Shown here one piece after another: positions 1 through 5,629 of a DNA stretch of 6,837 nucleotides; the first letter of the stretch is position 1; each line of letters begins with the position of its first letter. The position numbers and the translations under genes are program-made. The notes under the pieces are model-generated. The model made no database searches. It was not told the origin of the DNA and saw only the letters and a program-made list of their open reading frames with translations. Source of the stretch: an uncultured Flavobacteriales bacterium (GTDB lineage Bacteria > Bacteroidota > Bacteroidia > Flavobacteriales > Crocinitomicaceae); assembly GCA_946478775.1 (NCBI GenBank), contig CAMLDR010000207.1, positions 1 to 6,837 of the forward strand, written 5' to 3'.

Positions 1-688
1 AGAAAAGCAAGAGTAACAAAATGCCCACTGAGATATAAATCCGCTTTTTGGAAAGTTGATGAGTAATGATTCTGGCTTTTGTATTTTTGAGATGCTCCTC
101 TAAATATCCTTTATACCAGCGGCTAACAAATAATAGAATAGTAAATCCGATTACCCCGGCAATTACGAATATCAGGGTATATTTTTGTCCGAAAGGGAAA
201 ACACACAAAGCAACTAAAACCGGACCAAGGGCAGTTCCGCCATTTCCACCTAATTGAAAAATGGCCTGGGCAAGACTTCGCCTTCCGCCTGAAGCTGAAT
301 AGGCAACTCGTGAAGCTTCCGGATGGAATACGGATGATGCAAGTCCGATACAGCAAGCTGCAGTGAGAGTCATTGTGAAACTCTCCGAAAAAGATAAAAT
401 AATAATGCCCACAATGGCGAACAGCATCCCAAAACTAAAGGAGTAAGGCTGAGGATATTTATCAGTAATTGAACCTACAACCGGTTGAAAAAGCGAAGAA
501 GTAATTTGAAATGCAAACATGATGAAACCAATCTGCCCATAATCCAGATTCTGCGTTTCTTTAATCATTGGAAGTAATGGCTGCAACACTCCCTGGATTA
601 AATCATTCAGTAAATGCCCGAATGCAATTGCAAAAAGAATGGGGTAGGAGGTTTGGGCAGTGTCGTATGATTTTGTTCCTGCTTTCAT
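1..688 (-). CDS. fsr: MFS transporter, fosmidomycin-resistance (Fsr) family, C-terminus beyond window
   Basis: This is the N-terminal 229 residues of an inner-membrane major facilitator transporter, read from the ATG at 688-686 and open to the left edge. An in-frame TAA lies upstream with no other start between, so this ATG is the first possible. Hydrophobic segments fall at about residues 15-40, 51-73, 84-100, 105-120, 150-166, 170-188 and 217 onward. An MFS loop signature (GSITDKYPQ) spans residues 72-80. The stretch FHPEASRVA (121-129), then SGGRRSLAQAIFQLGGNGG (133-151), is the hallmark of Fsr-type exporters as I remember E. coli Fsr. That protein is about 400 aa, so roughly 170 residues should lie outside. 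Family members export fosmidomycin or related compounds; the natural substrate here is unknown. It is transcribed divergently from the aro operon, and no functional link is visible. No strong Shine-Dalgarno is seen; AAGGAAG sits about 15 nt upstream, which is rather far. Confidence 0.88.
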   Translation of the reverse strand, partial: MKAGTKSYDTAQTSYPILFAIAFGHLLNDLIQGVLQPLLPMIKETQNLDYGQIGFIMFAFQITSSLFQPVVGSITDKYPQPYSFSFGMLFAIVGIIILSFSESFTMTLTAACCIGLASSVFHPEASRVAYSASGGRRSLAQAIFQLGGNGGTALGPVLVALCVFPFGQKYTLIFVIAGVIGFTILLFVSRWYKGYLEEHLKNTKARIITHQLSKKRIYISVGILLLLLF

Positions 689-693
689 GCCGG

Positions 694-701
694 CAAATTT
701 A
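694..701 (-). promoter_or_regulatory. candidate Bacteroidota -7 element (TAAATTTG) upstream of the fsr-like gene
   Basis: The minus strand reads TAAATTTG, an exact match to the TAnnTTTG -7 consensus of Bacteroidota primary sigma factor promoters. It ends only 5 nt before the ATG, so a transcript from here would have almost no leader. No convincing TTG/TTTG -33 box is seen 19-21 nt upstream. The match could be chance in AT-rich DNA. Confidence 0.25.
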
Positions 702-747
702 ACGCTTCCTTCGTTATGGAGTTGTTAACTCTCGGGTAAATTCGATT

Positions 748-802
748 TTCAGCATAAATCAAGTATGGGTCAAGCATAGGTCAAGTATGGTTAAAGTATT
801 AA
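748..802. repeat. 11-bp tandem direct repeats in the divergent intergenic region
   Basis: Four consecutive 11-bp units read TCAAGTATGGG (759-769), TCAAGCATAGG (770-780), TCAAGTATGGT (781-791) and the weaker TAAAGTATTAA (792-802). A degenerate fifth unit, TTCAGCATAAA, precedes them at 748-758. The period of 11 puts every unit on nearly the same DNA face, as expected for a cooperative operator array. It could equally be a neutral minisatellite. The block lies about 60 nt upstream of the fsr-like start and about 110 nt upstream of the DAHP synthase start, so either promoter could be affected. The regulator, if any, is not identifiable here. Confidence 0.75.
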
Positions 803-859
803 ACCATTATATTTTGAACATTTGCTTATAAATTCAACAAGGGATTTAAGCCCTTCAAT

Positions 860-891
860 AATTCGTAATTTGGCATTCGAAATTCGCAATT
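860..891. repeat. AATTCGnAATT-type microrepeats upstream of the DAHP synthase gene
   Basis: Three copies of a short motif lie close together: AATTCGTAATT (860-870), CATTCGAAATT (874-884) and AATTCGCAATT (881-891), the last two overlapping. The outer copies can also pair as an imperfect hairpin with three central mismatches (860-871 with 880-891). The role is unknown. The block ends 21 nt before the ATG at 913, so it may lie in the promoter or 5' leader. Confidence 0.5.
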
Positions 892-912
892 ATTAGGTAA
901 TTTGGTTCTATC

Positions 913-1995
913 ATGAACAGCATCATTCAAAAAGGAGGAAAAAGACCGATTATCATCGCAGGTCCTTGCAGTGCAGAGACCGAAGAACAGATGATAGAAA
1001 CGGCACTTCAAATCAAACAATTTTGCACCATCGATATGCTGCGGGCAGGAATCTGGAAACCGCGCACACGACCTGATTCCTTCGAAGGAGTCGGTGAAGT
1101 GGGATTGAGCTGGTTGGTAAATGCAGGAAAGGAATTGGGAGTCCCGACCACCACAGAAGTGGCCAATACGAAACATGTGGAAAAGGCTTTAAAAGCTGGC
1201 GTAGATGTTCTTTGGATCGGTGCCCGGACAACGGTGAACCCATTTGCGGTGCAGGAAATCGCAGACGCCCTGAGAGGAGTGAAAATTCCGGTCATGGTGA
1301 AAAATCCGGTGAATCCGGACCTGGAATTGTGGATTGGTGCCTTTGAACGCCTGGAAAAATCCGGAATAACCGAATTTGCAGCCATCCATCGGGGTTTTTC
1401 TGTCTATAAGCATACGAAATACAGAAATGTGCCCAATTGGGAGATTCCGATCGCATTGCATGAACGACTCCCGAATTTGCCCATAATAAACGATCCCAGT
1501 CACATCACGGGAAACCGAAATTTACTGCTGGAAGTCTCTCAAAAGGCAATGGACCTGAACTTTGACGGATTGATGATTGAAACACACCGCAATCCGGACG
1601 CTGCATGGTCGGATGTTGCACAGCAATTGACACCTGAAAATTTGGGTATTCTTCTGGACACCCTGGTTTTAAGATCGCAAAATTCTGAAAAGTTGGATAG
1701 CGAACACATTTCGATTATCCGGGAGAAAATAGGTGATCTGGATGATCGGTTGTTTGATATTTTGACCGCAAGAATGCAATTGAGTGAGGACCTGGGGCTT
1801 TTTAAAAAAGAGCACAACATCACGATCCTGCAGCCCGAGCACTGGAAAAAAATCATTTCGGCAAGATTGAATCGCGCTTCCGAATACCGATTGAGCGATC
1901 GTTTTGTACGCCAGGTAATGGATGCCATTCACCAGGAATCGATTCGCCACCAGATAAGAGTGATGAATAACGCTTCGGATAAAGACGCGCAATGA
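913..1995 (+). CDS. aroF: bifunctional DAHP synthase (type I-beta) / chorismate mutase (AroQ)
   Basis: This 360-aa cytoplasmic enzyme joins two activities. Residues about 10-250 form a DAHP synthase barrel, which condenses phosphoenolpyruvate and erythrose 4-phosphate in the first shikimate step. Visible motifs are IAGPCSAE (15-22), KPRTRPDSFEG (49-59), IGARTTVNP (102-110), KNPVNP (130-135), AAIHRG (156-161), DPSHITG (194-200) and MIETHRNPD (221-229). By analogy with Thermotoga-type enzymes the metal ligands should be Cys19, His159, Glu223 and Asp234. Residues about 262-350 form an all-helical AroQ chorismate mutase; Arg270, Arg287, Lys298 and Gln347 fall where its active-site residues are expected. 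This fusion is known in Bacteroidota, where the mutase domain can mediate feedback control by prephenate. An in-frame TAA at 898-900 makes ATG 913 the first possible start; no Shine-Dalgarno is evident. The stop overlaps the aroA start by 4 bp. The symbol aroF is conventional, not certain. Confidence 0.95.
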   Translation: MNSIIQKGGKRPIIIAGPCSAETEEQMIETALQIKQFCTIDMLRAGIWKPRTRPDSFEGVGEVGLSWLVNAGKELGVPTTTEVANTKHVEKALKAGVDVLWIGARTTVNPFAVQEIADALRGVKIPVMVKNPVNPDLELWIGAFERLEKSGITEFAAIHRGFSVYKHTKYRNVPNWEIPIALHERLPNLPIINDPSHITGNRNLLLEVSQKAMDLNFDGLMIETHRNPDAAWSDVAQQLTPENLGILLDTLVLRSQNSEKLDSEHISIIREKIGDLDDRLFDILTARMQLSEDLGLFKKEHNITILQPEHWKKIISARLNRASEYRLSDRFVRQVMDAIHQESIRHQIRVMNNASDKDAQ

Positions 1996-3281
1996 AGAAA
2001 TTAATCCGTCCGGGTTTGATTTCAGGTAAGATTGTTATTCCTGCATCAAAAAGTGATTCTCAAAGAGCAATTTTATGTGCTGCTTTGGGGGATGGAACTT
2101 CGCGCCTGACCGGAATTGGAAAAAGTGATGATGAACAGGCAATGCTGCAAGCAGTTCAACAAATGGGAGCAATCCTTCATTCTCATTCTCACTCTCATTC
2201 TCATTCTGTTTCTCATTCTGTTGCTCATTCTGTTTCCATCACCGGAATCAAAAACCTTCCGAAAAACCTCGAATTATCTGCCGGTGAATCAGGTTTGGGT
2301 TTGCGCCTGCTGACTTGTGTTGCCGCTTCTTTTGATCAAAAAGTAGTTTTAACGGGCGAAGGAAGCTTACCATCACGGCCTATGCATTTCTTTGACGAGG
2401 TGCTTCCTGAGTTTGACTGTAAAGTCGCTACAAACAAAGGATTTTTGCCGATCGAAGTACACGGTCCGTTAAAAGGAACGAATACAGCAGTCGACGGTTC
2501 ATTGAGTTCCCAGTTCATTTCAGGTTTGTTGCTGGCACTTCCCCGAAGTAAAGAACCGAGTTGCCTGACGGTATCAGATATGAGATCGGGGCCGTATATT
2601 CAAATGACGATCAGTACTTTAAAGCAATTTGGAATAAGCATTGAAAATGAAGGGGCTGTTTTTACTATTCCGGGGAACCAGGTTTATAAAGCAGCGGATT
2701 ATTCCATTGAGTCGGATTGGAGTTCTGCCAGTTATTGGCTTGTAGCAGCAGCCTTAGGTCATTCGATCTCGATTTCGGGATTAAGTCTGAACAGCTTGCA
2801 GGCAGATAAAGCCTTGTTGAAAGCCTTAATGAGTGCCGGCTGCAAGATCACCTTCGGAGAAGAGGGGATCCGTGTGGATGGTTCGGAATTGGAAGCTTTC
2901 GAATTTGACGCAACCGACTGCCCTGATTTATTTCCGGCTTTGGTTGTTTTGGCTGCAAAATGCAAAGGTACTTCTTCGATTAAAGGTGCCCGGAGATTGA
3001 TTCACAAAGAAAGTAACAGGGGAATAGCCCTGCAAACCGAATTTCAGAAAATGGGATTGCGAATTGACATCGAAAATGATCTGATGAACATTCATGGTAC
3101 AGGAAAATTGTATGGAGCAGCGGTAGATTCTCATCACGATCATCGGATTGCTATGTGTTTAGGAATTGCCGGAAGTATTGCAAACGGGGAGACCATTCTT
3201 TCAAATGCCGGCTCTGTTTCTAAAAGTTATCCCGATTTCTGGGAACATTTCGGCTACCTGGAGTCAAATTATACCGTTTAG
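1992..3281 (+). CDS. aroA: 3-phosphoshikimate 1-carboxyvinyltransferase (EPSP synthase)
   Basis: This is a 429-aa cytoplasmic enzyme of normal family length. It transfers the enolpyruvyl group of PEP to shikimate 3-phosphate, the sixth shikimate step. Motifs aligned by eye with E. coli AroA are: ASKSDSQRA (18-26; Lys20, Ser21, Arg25), GEGSLPSRP (122-130; Arg129), DGSLSSQF (168-175; Ser172, Ser173, Gln174), Asp312 in DCPDLFP, HKESNRG (338-344; Glu340, Arg343), DHRIAM (383-388; Arg385) and SVSKSYPDF (408-416; Lys411). Two things are odd. The PEP-binding loop reads GESGLGLR (98-105) instead of the familiar GNAGTAMR. Residues 63-82 are a His-Ser/Val-Ser dipeptide repeat encoded by a hexamer microsatellite. 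The ATG overlaps the preceding stop (ATGA), which implies translational coupling in a two-gene operon with the DAHP synthase/chorismate mutase. It is probably functional, since the expected catalytic positions are all filled. Confidence 0.95.
   Translation: MKKLIRPGLISGKIVIPASKSDSQRAILCAALGDGTSRLTGIGKSDDEQAMLQAVQQMGAILHSHSHSHSHSVSHSVAHSVSITGIKNLPKNLELSAGESGLGLRLLTCVAASFDQKVVLTGEGSLPSRPMHFFDEVLPEFDCKVATNKGFLPIEVHGPLKGTNTAVDGSLSSQFISGLLLALPRSKEPSCLTVSDMRSGPYIQMTISTLKQFGISIENEGAVFTIPGNQVYKAADYSIESDWSSASYWLVAAALGHSISISGLSLNSLQADKALLKALMSAGCKITFGEEGIRVDGSELEAFEFDATDCPDLFPALVVLAAKCKGTSSIKGARRLIHKESNRGIALQTEFQKMGLRIDIENDLMNIHGTGKLYGAAVDSHHDHRIAMCLGIAGSIANGETILSNAGSVSKSYPDFWEHFGYLESNYTV
2178..2237 (+). 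repeat. in-frame hexanucleotide microsatellite (CATTCT)n within aroA
   Basis: Ten hexamer units run in codon register with aroA. Units 1-5 are CATTCT, with a CAC variant in unit 3. Units 6-10 alternate GTTTCT, CATTCT, GTTGCT, CATTCT and GTTTCC. They encode residues 63-82: five His-Ser pairs, then Val-Ser, His-Ser, Val-Ala, His-Ser, Val-Ser. Gain or loss of whole units by replication slippage would keep the reading frame. By alignment the tract lies in the first domain, between the MGAIL strand and the ITGI strand, where other AroA proteins have a variable hairpin. Confidence 0.95.
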
Positions 3282-3290
3282 AATTGAAAA

Positions 3291-3440
3291 TTAACCACTT
3301 ATCACATATTCCGGTAATTTAGTAGGGCGACCTTGAAAATAATAAGTTCCTTTTTTATCTTCGTAGGGCTGAAACACTAATATTACAACAGATCTATAGC
3401 TTACTACTAAGTTCCTAGGAGTATTTTCATGTAACAGCAT
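3291..3440 (-). CDS. possible small hypothetical protein (49 aa) or gene remnant
   Basis: A 49-codon minus-strand ORF runs from the ATG at 3440-3438 to the TAA at 3293-3291, ending 9 nt past the convergent aroA stop. I do not recognise the product. The sequence looks protein-like, with LVVSYRSVVILVFQPYED followed by a GTYYFQGRPTKLPEYV segment and no low complexity. In this AT-rich DNA a run of 49 open codons is only mildly unlikely by chance. A second frame on the same strand, entering about 3505 and ending at a TAG near 3411, is also open and protein-like (it includes AHQLSNQLLKEIKNSK). This would fit an older gene broken by a frameshift near 3420-3440. No promoter or Shine-Dalgarno is seen. 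It is either a small gene, a degraded gene or chance. Confidence 0.3.
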   Translation of the reverse strand: MLLHENTPRNLVVSYRSVVILVFQPYEDKKGTYYFQGRPTKLPEYVISG

Positions 3441-3529
3441 ATTTTATTGCCACATTTACTGTTTTTAATTTCTTTCAGAAGTTGATTAGACAGTTGATGG
3501 GCAATAGTAATTTTTCTTCATAATCAGGT
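3441..3529. other. remaining intergenic stretch between the small ORF and the terminator
   Basis: This is AT-rich DNA with no complete gene. Besides the open minus-strand frame described with the 49-codon ORF, only a 6-bp direct repeat (GTTGAT, 3481 and 3493) is seen. I find no tRNA, riboswitch or convincing promoter here. Confidence 0.4.
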
Positions 3530-3558
3530 AAAAGCATCCGTCACTGACGGATGCTTTT
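3530..3558. terminator. bidirectional intrinsic terminator, perfect inverted repeat
   Basis: AAAAGCATCCGTCA (3530-3543) is followed by a single C and its exact complement TGACGGATGCTTTT (3545-3558). The RNA on either strand would form a GC-rich hairpin of about 13 pairs with a 3-nt loop. In the plus direction the stem ends in UUUU followed by GAAUUUUUAU; in the minus direction it ends in UUUU. It lies 20 nt past the stop of the minus-strand DUF4139 gene, its most likely client. It lies about 250 nt past aroA, where it could stop read-through. Confidence 0.9.
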
Positions 3559-3578
3559 GAATTTTTATAAAGTGCTGT

Positions 3579-4193
3579 TTACTCCAGGTAAACCGGTTGT
3601 GTTTTCCCGTAATCAACCTGGTAATCAAATTTGAATTGTTTTGTTTCGCCTTTGTTAGTAGTGAATTTCCAGGTTAAGATTCCTGTTTTCTCATCCAAAA
3701 CGGCACCTGCATAAGTTCCCTGTTTTACCTTGATGTCGTCATTGATCGAAATAGGGAAGTGGTCTTTCACGATAATTGGAATGGAAGCCCCGCCGTTATT
3801 CCGGATGGTGAAATCCCAGGTCACCTCATATTTGTAGCGGTTTCCTAGCAAACGGGTCTTGCTCATTTCCTCACTGCGCTTTCTCTGAACAACCAGCTTC
3901 TTGTCTTTTCCTAAAGAGAAGCTCAAAGTATCTTTGGAGGAGTTCACATCGATGTAGCTTTTACCTATGTACGTTCCGTCGAAGTAGAGGTTGGATTCTC
4001 CATTCAGTAAATTCAGTTTTTCCCAGCCTGAGATTTGCGCCACCAAATAAACCGATTCGTCCAGTTTCGGAACGGCGTGGTATTCGTAATCCGCTTTCAT
4101 CTGATAAGTAGCAATGGCCACTCGGTGATCTGCATCATCCGAAGGAACAGAGAACGGAGTTTCGATCTGGAATTCCATACGCAGGTCTTTTTC
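3579..4193 (-). repeat. duplicated block 1 (matches 5630-6244)
   Basis: This 615-bp block encodes the last 204 residues of the complete DUF4139 copy. It aligns without gaps to 5630-6244 in the neighbouring copy, at an offset of 2051. Only about four amino acids differ (Gln/Asn, Gln/Arg, Tyr/Phe, Ala/Asp), but many silent third positions do, in the order of 10% by eye. Confidence 0.9.
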
Positions 4194-5573
4194 TACCTGG
4201 TTGGCAATAGATGCATCGTATTTTCCTGCTGTCGTAGCATCGTCATAATCCGATTGAGTGTTCGTTTTTGTATCGAATTTTTTACCTTTTGAACGCAATT
4301 TCCGTTCGGCAGAAACACCGGCTGTTAATTCAACTTCGCTTAATTCACCATAACCATTAACAGTCGGTTCTGCGGAATAAACTGCGCTTTCCTCGCGCGT
4401 GTAACTGTCCTTCAGTGTCTCCATTGCAACTGCTTCCGGATAAAGCTGGGTTTTGATATAAGGTGCATTGATATTCACGTATTGCGCACGGTAGCCCAAA
4501 TAAGAAATAGTATAACTGCGCTCACCTCTCGGAACAGAGAAGGTGAAATGTCCGGAAGCATCGGTTGTGAAACTGTTCAGCGGATTGTTGTTCATCGAGA
4601 TCTTTGCAAAAGCCAATGGTTCGCCGGAAGTGGCATCGGTTACTTCTCCGTGAATGGTTTCTCCGTCAAAATTGTATTCAGGAATATAACGATCAACGAT
4701 TTGCTTTTTCGGAGCGGGAGTGTAGTAGTTCACATACCAGGGATTCAATGTCGGTTCCTGGGTGTTGTCGTAAGGATCGTTCGTGGAAAGGACCAATTTC
4801 ACGTTTTTCCAATCAATCCCGGTGCTTTGAGTAACGAGTCCTTTTGCTTCCAGTAAAACCGGAGCGCCGACCCCGTTGCTTCGCATATCGTAATACGGTT
4901 TCCAGGATGCTTTGTGGGTGATGTAAGTGAAATCGAAATTCACGGTTCCGGCTTTTTCTACATTCAACTCTACTTCTACTTCCGTGTAGTTCACCACCGG
5001 CAGACCTTTGCGTGTATTGATTTCCTGTTCGATGGTGTTGATCTTACGTACAACAGTTTCAATCTCTGAATCCAATTGCGATTTGCGCGTGTTGATCTCC
5101 GAATATTTCGCATGAAAAAAAGTGGAAGCTTCTTTCAATTCAGTAACTTTCATGGCCTGCTGCTGGCTACTCAGGCTATTGTTTTTCAGTAAAAGCTGTT
5201 CGTCCAGAAGCAATACTTTGTACTCATCGCGCAAAGCACGTTCCTGTTTTTCCAATACCTTCTTGCGGTCGTTTTTTTCGTTCAACTCGGTTTCGGCAAT
5301 GGTTTTATCATCAAAGTTCTTGCGGGTGCGTATGCTCAGGATCGTTGCAAATTCGGAACATTTTAACTGGATCGAACTCGGATCTAAGAAATCGGTCATT
5401 TTCTGGAAAACAACGACTTGCTTACCCGTGCTCAAATTCAATTCTTTGGAATGTTCCACCTGTGCGCCTTCCTTGAAAACGGTCACTTTTTGGATAGCTG
5501 CTTCCGCTTTGGTTTCTTTCTGACTCCAACCAAAGACGGGAAGAAGGAGCAGAATCGGGATTAAATTTTTCAT
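3579..5573 (-). CDS. MuiA-family DUF4140/DUF4139 protein with inserted carboxypeptidase-regulatory-like domain
   Basis: This 664-aa protein is probably exported. The start is the ATG at 5573-5571; the in-frame codon six bases upstream is TTG and gives a poorer start. Residues 1-19 look like a signal peptide: Lys3, a hydrophobic core, cleavage near WSQ, and no lipobox Cys. Residues about 26-125 resemble DUF4140 (IQKVTVFKEGAQVEH). Residues about 92-190 are charged and helical, a likely coiled coil. DUF4139 begins at about 200 (ASWKPYYDMRS, TGIDWKNVKLVLST) and resumes at about 466-660 (VPKLDESVYLVAQI, YIGKSYIDV). Between its halves sits a carboxypeptidase-regulatory-like beta-sandwich (about 307-372: HGEVTDATSGEPLAFAKI, then DASGHFTF, ISYLGY), followed by a copy-specific linker (388-460). 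The family is called 'mucoidy inhibitor MuiA' but its biochemical role is unknown. The gene lies 56 nt downstream of a close paralogue, likely in one operon, with a strong terminator 20 nt beyond its stop. Confidence 0.88.
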   Translation of the reverse strand: MKNLIPILLLLPVFGWSQKETKAEAAIQKVTVFKEGAQVEHSKELNLSTGKQVVVFQKMTDFLDPSSIQLKCSEFATILSIRTRKNFDDKTIAETELNEKNDRKKVLEKQERALRDEYKVLLLDEQLLLKNNSLSSQQQAMKVTELKEASTFFHAKYSEINTRKSQLDSEIETVVRKINTIEQEINTRKGLPVVNYTEVEVELNVEKAGTVNFDFTYITHKASWKPYYDMRSNGVGAPVLLEAKGLVTQSTGIDWKNVKLVLSTNDPYDNTQEPTLNPWYVNYYTPAPKKQIVDRYIPEYNFDGETIHGEVTDATSGEPLAFAKISMNNNPLNSFTTDASGHFTFSVPRGERSYTISYLGYRAQYVNINAPYIKTQLYPEAVAMETLKDSYTREESAVYSAEPTVNGYGELSEVELTAGVSAERKLRSKGKKFDTKTNTQSDYDDATTAGKYDASIANQVEKDLRMEFQIETPFSVPSDDADHRVAIATYQMKADYEYHAVPKLDESVYLVAQISGWEKLNLLNGESNLYFDGTYIGKSYIDVNSSKDTLSFSLGKDKKLVVQRKRSEEMSKTRLLGNRYKYEVTWDFTIRNNGGASIPIIVKDHFPISINDDIKVKQGTYAGAVLDEKTGILTWKFTTNKGETKQFKFDYQVDYGKTQPVYLE
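4194..4412 (-). other. divergent cassette A inside the complete DUF4139 gene
   Basis: This encodes residues 388-460, which cannot be aligned with the matching place in the paralogue although both flanks are nearly identical. It is rich in Thr, Ser, Lys and Asp (TNTQSDYDDATTAGKYD) and looks like a flexible linker. ELSEVELTAG (410-419) faintly recalls the LxEVxVT opening of TonB-dependent receptor plugs. Weak similarity to the other copy resumes over the last few codons (IA-Q-EKD), so the exact edge on that side is uncertain by about 20 nt. Confidence 0.75.
4413..4774 (-). repeat. duplicated block 2 (matches 6476-6837)
   Basis: This 362-bp block aligns without gaps to 6476-6837, at an offset of 2063. 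It covers the carboxypeptidase-regulatory-like domain and the first-half DUF4139 boundary. About seven of 120 residues differ. The 12-bp shift in offset relative to block 1 equals the length difference of the two cassettes. The match very likely continues beyond the right edge. Confidence 0.9.
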
Positions 5574-5629
5574 ATTCAAATAATGTTGTTAGATAGTACT
5601 GATGAAGAATTTTGGCGATTCCATAAAGA
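5574..5629. other. 56-nt spacer between tandem DUF4139 paralogues
   Basis: This short spacer lies between the upstream copy's TGA and the downstream copy's ATG. I see no terminator hairpin, Shine-Dalgarno or TAnnTTTG promoter match in it, which fits co-transcription of the two genes. Confidence 0.6.

Noticed and set aside
66..356. Short ORFs of 63 and 77 aa on both strands near the left edge
   Set aside because: Both are shadow frames of the Fsr-family transporter, whose minus-strand frame is continuous from 688 to the edge with clear family motifs.
788..832. Possible leader peptide upstream of the DAHP synthase gene (14 codons from the ATG at 788)
   Set aside because: It has no run of Phe, Tyr or Trp codons and no terminator/antiterminator hairpin pair follows, so aromatic attenuation is not supported.
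866..904. TAATTTG sequences at 866-872 and 898-904 as promoters for the aro operon
   Set aside because: They have one base too few between TA and TTTG for the TAnnTTTG consensus, and no -33 box lies at the right distance. The second would start inside or next to the ATG.
826..1176. Minus-strand ORF of 116 aa overlapping the intergenic region and the DAHP synthase start
   Set aside because: Most of it is antisense to conserved DAHP synthase codons; the composition (Cys/Phe/Ser-rich) is typical of a shadow frame.
2116..2313. Plus-strand ORF of 65 aa with a Leu/Ile-rich, membrane-like run
   Set aside because: It is the hexamer repeat of aroA read in a shifted frame (ATTCTC gives Ile-Leu). It lies wholly inside a well-supported gene and has no start context of its own.
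5577..5579. Start of the complete DUF4139 gene at 5579
   Set aside because: The codon there is TTG. The ATG two codons downstream (5573-5571) gives a standard signal peptide beginning MKNL.
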